Assembly (NCBI GenBank): GCA_036245805.1
Contig: BTRK01000006.1
Span: 18,198,365-18,262,364 of the forward strand
DNA: 64,000 nt
Direction of reading: 5' to 3'
From: Pristionchus mayeri
Lineage: Eukaryota; Nematoda; Chromadorea; Rhabditida; Neodiplogasteridae
Shown piece after piece: positions 1 to 10,820 of this stretch. The notes under the pieces are model-generated. The model had not been told where the DNA came from. It did not search any database and saw nothing but the letters and a program-made list of their open reading frames with translations. The translations under genes and the position numbers were made by a program. How positions within the stretch are numbered: position 1 is the stretch's first letter; every line of letters starts with the position of its first letter.

Positions 1-1611
1 CACCTTCCCTCCTCCCCCTCTAGTATCGATTGAAATATAGGCAGATCAACACAACCAATCAAAAACTGAACTACCGTACGCTGGTGCCTACCGTACCTCG
101 CTCCACCCGAATGGATCAGATCTCGGTAATCCCTCGCCAGTAGTGCGTGTTCCTTCTGGATATAGACACTACACACCGGGTGAGATTATCGCGATAGGAC
201 CGAGAATGGGAACGCAAAGGGTACGGTAGGAGCGAATATCGATTTTCCGGGCTTAACGACGACAAAGGAGATGATCGAAAGGGCGAAGTGAATGGCTTTG
301 GAAGAAGCGACGCACTATTTCACATCCGAGGAGTAGGAGGAGAAAGGGTAGAGAGCACAGTGAGCCTTCCTTATCAGCTCGACGGAGTGTCAAGAGGAGA
401 AGAAGATTGATGACGAGGACCCGAGGGTACGGTAGTGGTTCCGCGGGTACTATGGTAGGTCAGGCCGGCCACTCAGGCAGCGCGGTCGACTGTGGAATGA
501 GGAGGAGAAGGTGTGAAGATGGGGGAGGGGCGAGCGAGCGGGGGATGAATCACGATCTCCCCTCTTTCGTCTTCCTCACCCTTCTTTCCTTCACCTTCAC
601 CCATTCCTAGATGGGGAAGGAGGGGGAGGAGAGAGAGTGTGTGAACTGAGGAGAGCGGATGAGACAGAGGAGGATCAAGACCCGGTCATTGTTTGAGCAC
701 GGATAACGAGCCATTTCCATATGTGCGGACTCGGTATGAGTAAGCGGGCAAGGCGGGACTCGGAAGGTGATGATAGTGCTGGGAGTACTTACAGTATCAT
801 CGTGTATGAATCGGCCTGGATTCTATGTGCACAACACTTCGGCCGAGCTCCGCTCCCTTTGAGGTGTCATGCCCTAGCTGGCAATACTTTGTGCAAATAG
901 TGTGATAGGTCCGTCGATCTCTCGAATTCGCGTGTTCTCTCGCTCGGGGAGACAAGGAGGGATAATACCCCCCCCCCTCCCTCCTCTTATTCCATCCCTT
1001 TCGATTGATCACTCACACGACGAATCAGTATGCAAGCACTATCGATAGATGGGGAGAAAGGAGGGCCGAAGACGGGGGAAGAGAGAACCATGACTTAGTG
1101 GGGAACTATAAAGAATAAAGGGTGAGAACTGTTGTCTGAAAAAATAGCATCCCTTTCGATGCAATTCCGATAGAATGCGATAGATAGAATTTCAATGGCA
1201 AGAGTATCACAATAAATATTCAAAAACGTTTACGTTTTAAATTCTTGTGGTTTCCAAGAAATGTTGTGGCTCTGTCTCTTCCTGTGTAGAAAAATGTAGA
1301 AACCAGTGTAGAAATCCGATCTCTCCACCCACAAATCGAGGCACGAATTTATCTTACAAACAATAATATGATCGAGTATCTCTTTGTAATCTTGTAAAGT
1401 ATGTATACATCGTTAAGTTACGGGATGACCATCGTATGAACGGACAACAACGACTGTCAGACAGGGTTAGATGGGAGGGGCAGACAAGGGCGAATATGCG
1501 AGATCAGATGAGAGGGGACGAAGCCTCGTAGTAGTCATCAAAATTGTGAGGAAAATGCGAGGTTAGGGTGTGAATCGGGCAAAATGGTGAAAACGTTGGG
1601 AAATCAGTCGT
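1..1611. other. Intergenic DNA downstream of HSP90, no gene seen
   Basis: This stretch is strongly purine/pyrimidine-skewed: GA-rich runs alternate with CT-rich runs, for example near 1-20, 540-640 and 960-1000. The open frames here are short (about 70 aa or less) and low-complexity. None has recognisable domain sequence or convincing splice structure on either strand. The last few hundred bases must contain the 3' UTR of the HSP90 gene, which is transcribed leftwards. I could not find a canonical AATAAA on the minus strand there. Confidence 0.6.
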
Positions 1612-4600
1612 TTAGTCGACCTCCTCCATTCTGGATGCATCCTCTGCTGCTCCCTCGACCTTGGGGGCGTCGCTGACGCCGGATCCAGAAGGCAGATTCT
1701 CCTCCTCGTCGTCCTCGGTGATGTCGAGGCCGAGCTTGATCATGCGGAAGATGCGAGAGGCGTGCTGCAAAGGAGGGATTCAGACGGGTCGCAGTTGTTC
1801 CGTGCTTCCAGGGTTGGATTCTGCCACAGGACTGCGCAATATGCTTATAGATAGCGGGTTCTACGAGGTTCGCTGGTCCACTCTGGTAGTGGGTGCTATG
1901 GCAGGAGATAACCGTGGTTCAAGAATCTCACCTGGGTGGGGTCCTCGAGGGTGAATCCCGAGGAGAGAAGGGCGGTCTCGAAGAGAAGGTTCACGAGGTC
2001 CTTCACAGTCTTGTCGTTCTTGTCAGCCTCTACGCGCTCCGCGAGGGTCCTGCAACGAATATTATTGACTACTGTATTTAACAGTCTCCAGAAAGTCACG
2101 CCTGCATTCCCTCTAAGATGGGGAAGGAGGAGTATAAGAGGTGCTCACTTGATGATGGCGTGGTCGGGGTTGATCTCGAGGTGCTTCTTCGCCGCCATGT
2201 ATCCCATGGTGGAGGAGTCACGCAGCGCCTGCGCCTTCATGATCCTCTCCATGTTCGCCGACCATCCGTACTCGGAAGTCACAATGCAGCAGGGAGAGTT
2301 GACGAGACGCTCCGAGACCGCCACCTGAATGCGAACTTGTTGGTGCATTTGTTCATCCTTCATGCTCAATGCAAAAATGTTCAAACTTTGGGATAAATAA
2401 GGAATCGTCGCTCACCTTCTCGACCTTCTTCTCCAGGATGTCCTTGACTGCCTTGCAGAGGTTCTCGAACTTGACCTTGTCCTCCTCGAACTTCTTCTTC
2501 TGCTCCTCGGAGGTGGGCAGTTCGAGTCCTTCCTTGGTGACGGAGACGAGCTTCTTGCCCTCGTACTCCTTCAGCTGCTGCACGCAGTACTCGTCGATCG
2601 GGTCCACCATGTAGAGGACCTGGAGAAGGGTTAATTACTCAAGGTTGGTAGATTTCATGTGTTTTCTTATCACTTTATTTAGTTTACACTATCATGGCCT
2701 AACTATGTAGGCGACTAACTATATAACTAATTATGTCAGTATCTGGGAAGTAGGCGAGAAGGCAGCTTTAGAAGCTTCATAAGCTCACCTCGAATCCTCC
2801 CTTTCTGACTCGCTCTACGAAGGCCGAGTTGGCGACGGCCTCCTTCGACTCGCCAGTGATGTAGTAGATCTGCGTCTGGTTCTCCTTCATGCGAGACACG
2901 TACTCCTGAAAGAAAATTTTGTTATCATTGTTCAATCTCTCGCAATTACAATATATCCACTCAAACAATTGCTCTATATTGCAAATGGACTACACAAGAC
3001 TCATTGCCATTCCAATCGATAATTTGATACTACAGTAATCCTAATCTTCCAGTTATCTACCTTGAGGGAGGTGACTTCCTCTCCGGAAGTAGAAGAGGAG
3101 TAGCGGAGGAACTCGGCGAGCTTCTTTCTGTTGTTCGAATCCTCGTGGATGCCCAGCTTGAGGTTCTTTCCAAACTGCTCGTAGAACTTCTTGAAGTTGT
3201 CCTTGTCCTCGGCGACCTCCTCGAAGAGCTCGATGCACTTCTTCACGAGGTTCTTGCGGATGACCTGCAAAGCGATCGATAATTACATGTTACCGTAACC
3301 CACAGTAGTAATCGTTTACCGTACCTTGAGGATCTTGGACTGCTGGAGCATCTCACGGGAGATGTTGAGGGGGAGGTCCTCGGAGTCGACGACTCCTCTG
3401 ACGAAGTTGAGATACTCGGGCATGAGCTCGTCGCAGTTCTCCATGATGAAGACACGACGGACGTAGAGCTGCAGATGATGGAGATTATCATCGGATTGAG
3501 TTGAGAGGAGAAGATGAGAGGAAGAAGTGGTAAAGAGAAGTAGAAGAGGTGAGGCATGACGATGAGTTGAAGAGGAAAAGGAGGGATGAGAAGAGAATCT
3601 CACCTTGATGGAGTTCTTGGCCTTCTTGTTCTCGAAGAGGTCGAAGGGAGCTCTCTGGGGCACGTAGAGAAGGGCGCGGAACTCCAGCTGACCCTCGACA
3701 GAGAAGTGCTTCACGGCAAGGTGGTCCTCCCAGTCTGCAAAGATTATCAATTAGTTCGGTGCTCTTTACTCCTCTTTATTTCTACTCATTTTTCTTCACT
3801 CTTCACTCCTCTTCCTTCACACTTCTTCGCCACTCGTCACTCAACTACTCCTCACTCCTCTTCCTCGCCCCTCTTCATCTACTCACCATTGGAGAGTGAC
3901 TTGTAGAACTCGGCGTACTCCTCATTGGAGATATCATCAGGATTCCTGGTCCAGATTGGCTTCTGCTTGTTCAGCTCCTCGTCCTCCAAATACTTCTCCT
4001 TGATCTTCTTCGTCTTCTTCTCTCCCTTCTTGTCGGCGTCCTCGTCCTCTCCCACATTCTCGACCTCGCCCTCCTTCTTCTCCTCCTTCTCCTCATCTGC
4101 CTCATCGTCCTCGACCTGCAAATGAATACCTTTGATCCTTCGGGAACTTCATCCACTATTTTTTTGACAACGAAGATCTAATGAAGAGTCTAGAAATGGG
4201 CGGAATCCCAAATACACTGTTAATTGTTCTTATTTACTTAGTCAAAACATCAGCCAACGCACCTCCTTCTCTCTCTCCTTCTCAACCACGAGCTTGATAG
4301 GGTATCCGATGAACTGGGAGTGCTTCTTGACGATCTCCTTGATCTTGCGCTCCTCGAGGTACTCCACCTGGTCCTCCTTGAGGTGCATCGTGATCTTAGT
4401 ACCACGGGTGACCTCGGGGTCATTCACGGATCTGGAAGAGAACAATTTTTATATATTCCAGGCTCTATTTTCTCTTTTAGTTCGGTCCAATTTCCGATAT
4501 GAAATGAGCATGGCAGTATCTTATAATTCATTCAATGTCCCTCGGACCCGAAACCCATGAGTAATGGTCCTTTCGCGTATGGATTCGAGAAGGTTCCCTC

Positions 4601-5816
4601 TAATGGATGCTTCGCGGTATCTATGGTAACACCATCCCGTTCTCCTCCTCCTCTCGTTCCCTCCCTCATTTGCACACGCTAGGATGGCAGATGGTCACAA
4701 CGCGGGAGAGGGATGAGAGGGGGGTCCACTTAGGATCGAGAGAAGATGGGAGATATTGGAAAGAGAGATAGAGCGGATTTGGAATGGTCCCTTCTGAAGA
4801 CAGCACAACGGAGATAGCTCTAGGCAGAACCAGATTCCAATAGGCAAGCGCGTTGATACGCTATTCGTCACTCTCTTGCAAAAATTCGAGAGCATTCCTT
4901 CTGGTATACCTCTTCATAACAAACAAAGCGGGGAACACTCGCATTTGCCTGATTTCTCTCGTTTCGAATATTATTGGCACTACGACGCCAGAAAAGGCTT
5001 GCCTGATAACGAAGGATCCTCCTGCAGAGGACTCCCACTGGTGGCAGTCGTCATCGTTGTGCTTCGACGTGACGACGACCTTGTCAGCGACGAGGAAGGC
5101 TGAGTAGAATCCCACTCCGAACTGACCGATCATAGAGATGTCAGCGCCGGCCTACAAGATATTAATTATATTTATTGACGACGAGAGAGTGCTGGAATGG
5201 AGAGATAAAGAGACATTGATACGAAAAAGAACACGAAAGTATGGGCAAATGAATGGAAAGTGTACCTGGAGAGCTTCCATGAAGGCTTTGGTGCCGGACT
5301 TTGCGATGGTTCCCAGGTTGTTGACGAGGTCAGCCTTGGTCATTCCGATTCCGGAATCGAAGATGGTCAGGGTCTGCAATCAATAAATGCTCGAAATGGG
5401 TTTGTTTAATTGCCCAAGTTCGAGTTGCAACCGCCAGGAACTGTGAATGAACACATTTTCTGCATGTTGAACTACCCAAGTTTGAATATTGTGTGTGGAA
5501 TTTGAATCAGTTCGCACCTTCTCGGCCTTGTTGGGCGTGATCTTGATGTAGAGCTCCTTGCCCGAATCGAGCTCGGAGGGCTCGGTGAGGGCCTGGTAGC
5601 GGATCTTATCGAGGGCATCGGAGGAGTTGGAGATCAGCTCACGAAGGAAGATTTCCTGAAGGAAGAGAGGGAGGATGAGTGAAATGTTGAGCAATCAATT
5701 TTTTTTTCAATTTTTGTCGGAAAACTTGCCTTGTTGCTGTAGAAAGTGTTGATGATCAAGCTCATGAGCTGAGCGATCTCAGCCTGGAACGCGAACGTCT
5801 CTCCGTTCTCGGCCAT
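1612..5816 (-). CDS. hsp-90: Cytosolic heat shock protein 90 (HSP90), complete, 14 exons
   Basis: ATP-dependent cytosolic chaperone that matures kinases, receptors and other clients as a dimer. Coding exons in transcript order: 5816-5730, 5655-5518, 5373-5266, 5151-5003, 4431-4263, 4115-3887, 3734-3604, 3468-3325, 3264-3061, 2905-2789, 2619-2416, 2324-2149, 2049-1932, 1764-1612. All phases join without a break to give 708 aa, close to the usual ~700. The N-terminal GHKL ATPase domain (about 1-215) has [17 protein letters not shown] (catalytic Glu35), DSGIGM (Asp81) and [12 protein letters not shown] charged Glu/Lys linker follows (about 218-270), then the middle domain with [12 protein letters not shown] (Arg near 375). 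The C-terminus ends in MEEVD, the docking tail for TPR co-chaperones and the mark of the cytosolic form. Introns 1 and 4 have GC donors. The start follows the conserved N-terminus and sits 1 nt after a splice acceptor. Similarity to C. elegans HSP-90/DAF-21 is very high throughout. Confidence 0.97.
4432..5002 (-). other. GC-AG intron 4 of HSP90 (longest intron)
   Basis: The donor reads ATCAG|GCAAG and the acceptor TTCCAG|A. Splicing here restores an Arg codon and joins FVI to [10 protein letters not shown], the order expected in HSP90. At 571 nt it is far longer than the other introns of this gene (60-169 nt). I recognise no element inside it. It is the second GC-AG intron of the same gene. 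Confidence 0.85.
5656..5729 (-). other. GC-AG intron 1 of HSP90
   Basis: Exon 1 ends with the Lys codon AAG, followed directly by GCAAGT; the acceptor is TTCAG. No GT donor nearby keeps the conserved protein sequence (YSNK then EIFLREL). AG|GCAAGT is the usual consensus for the rare GC-AG class of U2 introns. Length is 74 nt. Confidence 0.88.
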
Positions 5817-5824
5817 TCTGCAGG
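5817..5824 (-). promoter_or_regulatory. Splice acceptor abutting the HSP90 start codon (likely spliced-leader site)
   Basis: On the minus strand CCTGCAG lies one nucleotide before the ATG. In nematodes this arrangement typically marks trans-splicing of a spliced leader onto the pre-mRNA. A cis-spliced 5' UTR intron is the alternative, and sequence alone does not separate the two. Confidence 0.55.
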
Positions 5825-5927
5825 ATTTGAGTTGTTAAAGGATGAGTGACAGGGAAAACCAGGAAATTTAGTGGAAGCTGAAAACAGAAGCGGTGCTAGT
5901 CGGCCCCTTAAGAATCAAAATTTGAAC

Positions 5928-5940
5928 GAATTCTCCAGAA
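5928..5940. promoter_or_regulatory. Near-perfect heat-shock element
   Basis: Reads GAA-tt-CTC-ca-GAA, the alternating nGAAnnTTCnnGAA pattern of an HSF-1 trimer site with one mismatch in the middle unit. It lies about 112 bp before the HSP90 start codon. Confidence 0.5.
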
Positions 5941-5961
5941 AGGGAGGCGGTCCGAGCGCCC

Positions 5962-5966
5962 ATTGG
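5962..5966 (-). promoter_or_regulatory. CCAAT box
   Basis: ATTGG on the plus strand (CCAAT in the HSP90 direction), about 146 bp before the start codon and between two heat-shock elements. It fits an NF-Y type site by position, but a five-base match is weak on its own. Confidence 0.35.
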
Positions 5967-5994
5967 TCAGACGGGTTAAGGGCGGCGCCCAGTG

Positions 5995-6007
5995 GAAGGT
6001 TCGCGAA
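5995..6007. promoter_or_regulatory. Perfect trimeric heat-shock element, proximal
   Basis: Reads GAA-gg-TTC-gc-GAA, an exact three-unit HSF-1 consensus, 179 bp before the HSP90 start codon. It agrees with heat-inducible control of HSP90. Confidence 0.78.
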
Positions 6008-6086
6008 TGAAAGTCATGGATGTGACCAACCGAACCACCGTAGTTCCGGCTTGGCGTTCTGTCGTTGTTGTTACCACGCCTTGCAG

Positions 6087-6104
6087 GAATTTTCTGGAAG
6101 CTTT
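6087..6104. promoter_or_regulatory. Perfect heat-shock element with a fourth partial unit, distal
   Basis: Reads GAA-tt-TTC-tg-GAA and continues gc-TTt: three perfect units plus a fourth with one mismatch. It starts 271 bp before the HSP90 start codon. The extended array would be expected to bind HSF-1 cooperatively. Confidence 0.78.
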
Positions 6105-6438
6105 CTTTTGAATTCTGACAAACGCGATCAATGTGATGATTCGATGCCCCAAGTATCCAAACTCACTTACTCAATCGTGAACTGACAATCTCATATCTGC
6201 CTAAAATATGTCTAAATGTTTTTCGAATCTTCAAATCCACTCTTCACTCAACCCATATCGAAATAGAATGCTATACAATAAGCTATGCTCTACCTCAACA
6301 CATTTTTGTTTTATAAATGTAGTGTGGGTATCGTGTCCGAATCGTAACCAATTCATTTCATAGTGAGTCATTTATGCGGAGTGCATGATCATAAATTAGG
6401 TACAATATCACAAACACAACACGTAAGTAAGTATTCAT

Positions 6439-9400
6439 TTAAATGGTGGATAGATCATCGATGGTCCTCTTGTACTCCTTGTTCGGGCTGAAGGGCTCCC
6501 ATCGAGACGCCGGGTAGATGTGCTTGTTCCTCTCGTACCAACTGCGAAGCACCACCTGCAATGCCAATATTTATTATTATTATTATTATTGTTAAAAATA
6601 AGTCTCTACGACGTGTTCGCCTGGCACTAACATGCTCAAGCACTCAGTCCCATTCACTATCAGTTTGTTGTTCACTTCTTGCGCGATTTCAAAATACCCT
6701 CGAGTCACTGATATGCGCTGCTCTCTTTCATAATCAACGATTGATCTAATTTTGATTGAAGGAAGAATATTCATACACAAATTATTATTCTGCCGAGATT
6801 ACAAAATTCAGTAGATTAGAATTATTGTTTCGGACCCGGTAGACTACGATCAACTGGGGCATGCGCATGGTGTGATGATACAATCGTGCAGCAAGAATTC
6901 AACGAGCTCGAAGGACAAAAGTCACATTCTATTTACTAAATTTTCAAGATGGAATTGTATTTAGATTTTAGCAGGGCGAGTAAAATCTTGTTCGTGCGAC
7001 ACAAGATCAACAGGTTCACCCAGCTACACGCAAACATTTGAACATCATGAAGAAAGGATGTTTCGTAGTTCCTTGCATTTTAGTCAGTATTCTTTTTTCT
7101 GAGTAATTCGCTCACAAGCCAATTGACCACATGTTCACCTTGCACGGATGGCTCTCTCCCGAGTCGAGCGCGGCGTCCTGGCGGATTCTGATTTCAGCGA
7201 CGGCATCGAAGATGTAGAGAGGACCCGTCTTACCCATCTTCTTCGACACGATGAAGTCTTGGAATCTGAAAGAGGAATTTCATGAAAAATTCACAGCAGA
7301 ATCTCACAGTCTATCTTAAAGTCACTAGAGGAAAAATAATAATTGGCAATCTCTTTCGAACTATGCTATCATTGCAATTTGTATGGATTAATTATTGTAA
7401 CTTGCGGGTAAAGCTTGGCTTTGTCTGAGGCAATAATAAAAAAAATAGCATTTGAAAAAAAGATTTTTAGATTCAAAAAGAGGTTATTACTATTCTTTTT
7501 TCTCATAGTAGGCTTTCATAAAACGTTTAAAACACTTACGTATGGAAGTGGGGGATGATGAGGTCCTCCTTGACGAACATGAGTCCCTCGGGAGTGACCG
7601 TCTTCAGCTCGGAGAACTCCTTCCGAAGCACCTCAAAGAGATGCATTTACTCAAGTTTCAATTAAAGTTTCTTGTAGCATCTGCGCTTCGATATACCGAT
7701 ATCACTAAGTTCACTGACTACTAACAATGCAGCAGCAGAAGTCGGTTCCGAAAAATAAAATAAAATTTCCGTCCCAGAGGATTGTTGTGCTATAAGACAA
7801 TCCTATTTTAGACACGACAGTGCGTGATGTTCATTTTGATCTACCAATGCTAAATAATCTTCAACTCCGTAACTGTTTAGAAAAAAATGGTAGTGGTGCA
7901 ATGAACAGGGAATCGAGTTTTTTATTCATGATCGAAAGGATTGGTTAAGGACTGTGCAATAGCCAAAACAATTATACAATTAATCAATGAACAAAGTCAG
8001 TGCAATTATTGTATGCAAGGTATGATACTAGCACAATATTTTATGATATTGAGAGGGCTACGCGATCAGATCAAATGCCACCCCTGAAGGTGGCTTCGAG
8101 GTATTCACGGAGCGCGAATGCACCGGGACCTATTTTGTGATGTTGGTTCAGAATGGACTCAACCTTCTCGGAAAGAAACCTGATGATAATCAATCCGAGT
8201 AGGCTTTTTATCATTGTAAAAAATAGACATCTGTAAATACCACTAATCCTTCGCATTTTTTTGTTGTTGGACACGGTTTCTTTCTCTCATCAGATGCAAT
8301 TCCTATGCATGACTTTTCAAAGAATATGTGGTGCTGGAATGCACCAGCCATTTTCGAAATGTTCCTAATTTCACGAAAAAAAGGAAAATGTTATCTACGA
8401 TTAATAATACTGACTGCTTCATATCGCCATCCTTACCTCAACGGCTTTGGAGAGGAACTGTGCGATGGTGAGCCCCCGCTTGACTTTCATATTCTTCCTA
8501 TGACTCGATCCGTCCCAGTACGCGTACGCTACCTGAGTGAGGTTCCACGTCCTGAGCTCAAAATATAATTTCGAGAAGGAGATCAAACTGACAGTTATTT
8601 CCTCGTTCTTTTCCTTCTCCTGCTGCGCGTGCCACGCCGACGCCAACTCCTGCTTCTTCCTGCATTTAAATTTAATTATTATACAGTAATCCAGAAATGA
8701 GAGCCAATAAACAGTCGAAATGATTCCAATCGCATGAACAAAGGAAAGTGTTGTCTACTATCGCTTTCGATGACTGCTCATCCCCAAATATCACACAGGT
8801 TTCCCTCAGAAGATTATTATTTTTTTATTTTTTTCTAAATATTTTTTTCGGCCAATCCTAGATCTTACCGACACAATCAGTCATCTTCCACTACTGTAAC
8901 CTTCATGAAACTCATAAATCCCTGGACAAATGGAATTCAAACTAAATGTAAATTTTTACTTGTAAATTCAAGAATTATATATATATATATTTATGCTATT
9001 TCTTTTGCGAAATAACGTGATACAAAATGAAAAATGGAACATTGTTTAATTACGATTAAAATGACGAATTACTGGATAATACGGGAGGGTAAACTACTCA
9101 GGGGAACTGGTTTGATTCTCATTGTTCACTAAAAGCCTTGCCGCTCTTGGAAAGAAACTATTATGTCTATAGTTGAAGTTCGATCCAGGGTTGTTGAAGT
9201 TCATGCCGTTTCGAGTGTAGTAAATTTTAAAATAATGGGGTTTTCGGTTGGAAATACTATATTTGCCTCTATGAAGAATATTGGCTACTCTCATATCGAT
9301 CGCCATTCTACGCTTCTCCAGGGACTCAATGCCTAGTTTCTTATTGCGATCGAAAGCGGAGGGCATGTTTTCTCAAGTGTGATTAAAACAGCGCATAAAT

Positions 9401-10799
9401 AAACGTCTTGTGAAGTAGTTCTGTACTTTTTCAAGTTCTTTTTTATCCTTATTTTGGTATGGGTTGAAAACGGAAGAAGCGCTTTCTAAAATAGGTCTAA
9501 TGTACATTGAGAACGTTTTAAGGAGTACCTCTACATTTTTGGTTCGCAATGCTTTTTTTTACTACCAAAAACACTATACACTGACTCTCGTAATCCTCAT
9601 GAAACCCACAACCACCTGGCCATCTCCAGTTCTCGATCCTTATCCGGCAGGAAACTCGTGTCCACTGATGGATCCATTCCCAGTCTCTGCAAACACGAGC
9701 ATTAAATCCGATCTCATATTTTCTTCATGAATCACAAAATCTCCAACTATGTAGTGAACAATGAGCTAGTACACCCAGAGTTGCTGAATAAATATTACAA
9801 TCAAGCAAACCTTTTTCGGGATGACGATCGGTTCTCCGTCCTCCTCTTCTTCATCGTCGAAAGCGAACGAGAGCGGCTTTTTCTGAAGATTCGTGTTTCA
9901 AATACACACCAAGATCGTTTTGAAACCCAGTCCTCAATATGAACCAAGCAGTAGGATATGAGATAACTTCAAATTCAAAATGAAGTAACATATAAAATTA
10001 TGTATTCCGTGGATTATTAAAACATTTTAAAAATTCATACTCACCACAGTTTGCTTGGTCTCAGTTTTGCTGTCGTCTTGCTTCTTCCCGTCCTTCCTTT
10101 TCGACTCTCCCGCAGCCTGTGCGACTTCCTTCACTCTGCAACAGCATGTATCACATCAACTTTATAATCTCTACTCCAATTTCATACGAAGTATACTATA
10201 ATATCTTTATTCTTCATTCTATCATTGCACTCCGAGGCGCCCGTTTTATTTAACATTCATGGAGCATAAACTCCATAGCAAGACGGTTATTTTTCAGAAC
10301 AACAACTAAACTTCAAGCTTATGGGCATCAAGTATCGCTCACCGTTCAGTTACTGCATTCTTCTGCTGGTCTCTCATCTGATCGAGAGTGACCAGTCCGA
10401 TGGTCCTCGACTTGATCGTCTCCTCCAACGCATCGTAATTCGCAGTGAACTTCGTATCGATGTCGCCTTTCACTGCAACAAATCCATCCCACTTCTTCTA
10501 AGTTAACAGCATAAAGAGAATTTCAGTGTCAACTCGAAGGCTAGGAGCAAACCAAGTAAATGAAGCAAAATTAACGCAATATTGGTCCTGAGCAATAAAT
10601 CGCAGCCTTAAAATGCACCGAGGATTTTACAATGGACCATACAACATAAATATAGTAAACAGGAATTGAACAGAACAGAGAACTCACAAGTTTTGGCGAG
10701 GTCCTCTTCGAGCTTCCGCTTCTGCTGTTCGATGTCTTCCTTCTCTCGTTCTCGTCGCTTTGCGAGGTGAATTAGACGACCCTCGTCAGCGCGCGACAT
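6439..10799 (-). CDS. FAM50: FAM50/XAP5 family nuclear protein, complete, 10 exons
   Basis: Homologue of human FAM50A/XAP5, a conserved nuclear protein linked to mRNA processing; its exact biochemical role is not settled. Exons in transcript order: 10799-10688, 10472-10343, 10135-10045, 9882-9811, 9686-9616, 8659-8593, 8532-8437, 7631-7540, 7265-7139, 6555-6439. They join in phase to 324 aa (human about 339). A charged N-terminal helix comes first ([14 protein letters not shown]), then [18 protein letters not shown], a Lys-rich stretch, and an acidic patch ([13 protein letters not shown]). The XAP5 domain includes [50 protein letters not shown] and, near the end, [18 protein letters not shown]. 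The exon 8 acceptor (TTTGAG) departs from the TTTCAG consensus and is the least certain junction. The start is the ATG 11 nt after a splice acceptor at 10812-10811, matching where the conserved helix begins. Confidence 0.93.
8071..8274 (-). other. Unassigned 67-codon ORF nested in a FAM50 intron
   Basis: It sits in the 805-nt intron between FAM50 exons 7 and 8. A hydrophobic stretch (about residues 15-33) is followed by a coding-looking tail ([15 protein letters not shown] and on). A plausible acceptor (ATCATCAG) lies in the middle, so the second half could be an exon. It is out of frame with FAM50 exon 7, so it is not a simple alternative FAM50 ending. Function unknown. Confidence 0.2.
8533..8592 (-). 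other. 60-nt in-frame, stop-free intron of FAM50
   Basis: The intron starts GTCAGT and ends ACTCAG. Its length is a multiple of three and it has no stop codon, so an unspliced transcript would add 20 residues inside the XAP5 domain. Removing it gives [13 protein letters not shown], matching the family (human EEIEITFSYWDGS), which is why I call it an intron. Confidence 0.7.
9094..9366 (-). other. Unassigned 90-codon ORF nested in a FAM50 intron
   Basis: This ORF lies in the 956-nt intron between FAM50 exons 5 and 6, on the same strand. The product is basic and Asn/Arg-rich with no domain I recognise and no signal peptide or membrane segment. It may be chance, a small nested gene or relic DNA. 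I see no splice acceptor next to its ATG. Confidence 0.15.
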
Positions 10800-10820
10800 C
10801 ACGAATACTGCTGAAGCAGA
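10800..10820 (-). promoter_or_regulatory. Splice acceptor just upstream of the FAM50 start (likely spliced-leader site)
   Basis: On the minus strand TGCTTCAG ends at 10811, leaving an 11-nt leader before the ATG; a second CAG ends at 10808. The short leader fits trans-splicing. Confidence 0.45.

Larger units (their letters stand above)
5817..6438. promoter_or_regulatory. Intergenic promoter region of HSP90
   Basis: This 622-bp gap separates the FAM50 stop codon from the HSP90 start codon. The half nearest HSP90 (about 5880-6110) is more GC-rich and holds three heat-shock elements and a CCAAT box. The half nearest FAM50 is AT-rich and should contain the FAM50 3' UTR. The distance and the HSEs argue that HSP90 has its own promoter rather than being a downstream operon gene. 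Confidence 0.7.

Noticed and set aside
407..1012. Small ORFs in the left intergenic region
   Set aside because: Low-complexity products of GA/CT-rich DNA without conservation signals or splice structure.
1661..5386. Plus-strand ORFs opposite HSP90 exons
   Set aside because: They are shadows of the coding exons. The minus-strand frames give the conserved protein with consistent splice sites.
5817..6438. FAM50-HSP90 operon
   Set aside because: The 622-bp gap is much longer than the usual ~100 bp between nematode operon genes, and HSP90 has its own heat-shock elements.
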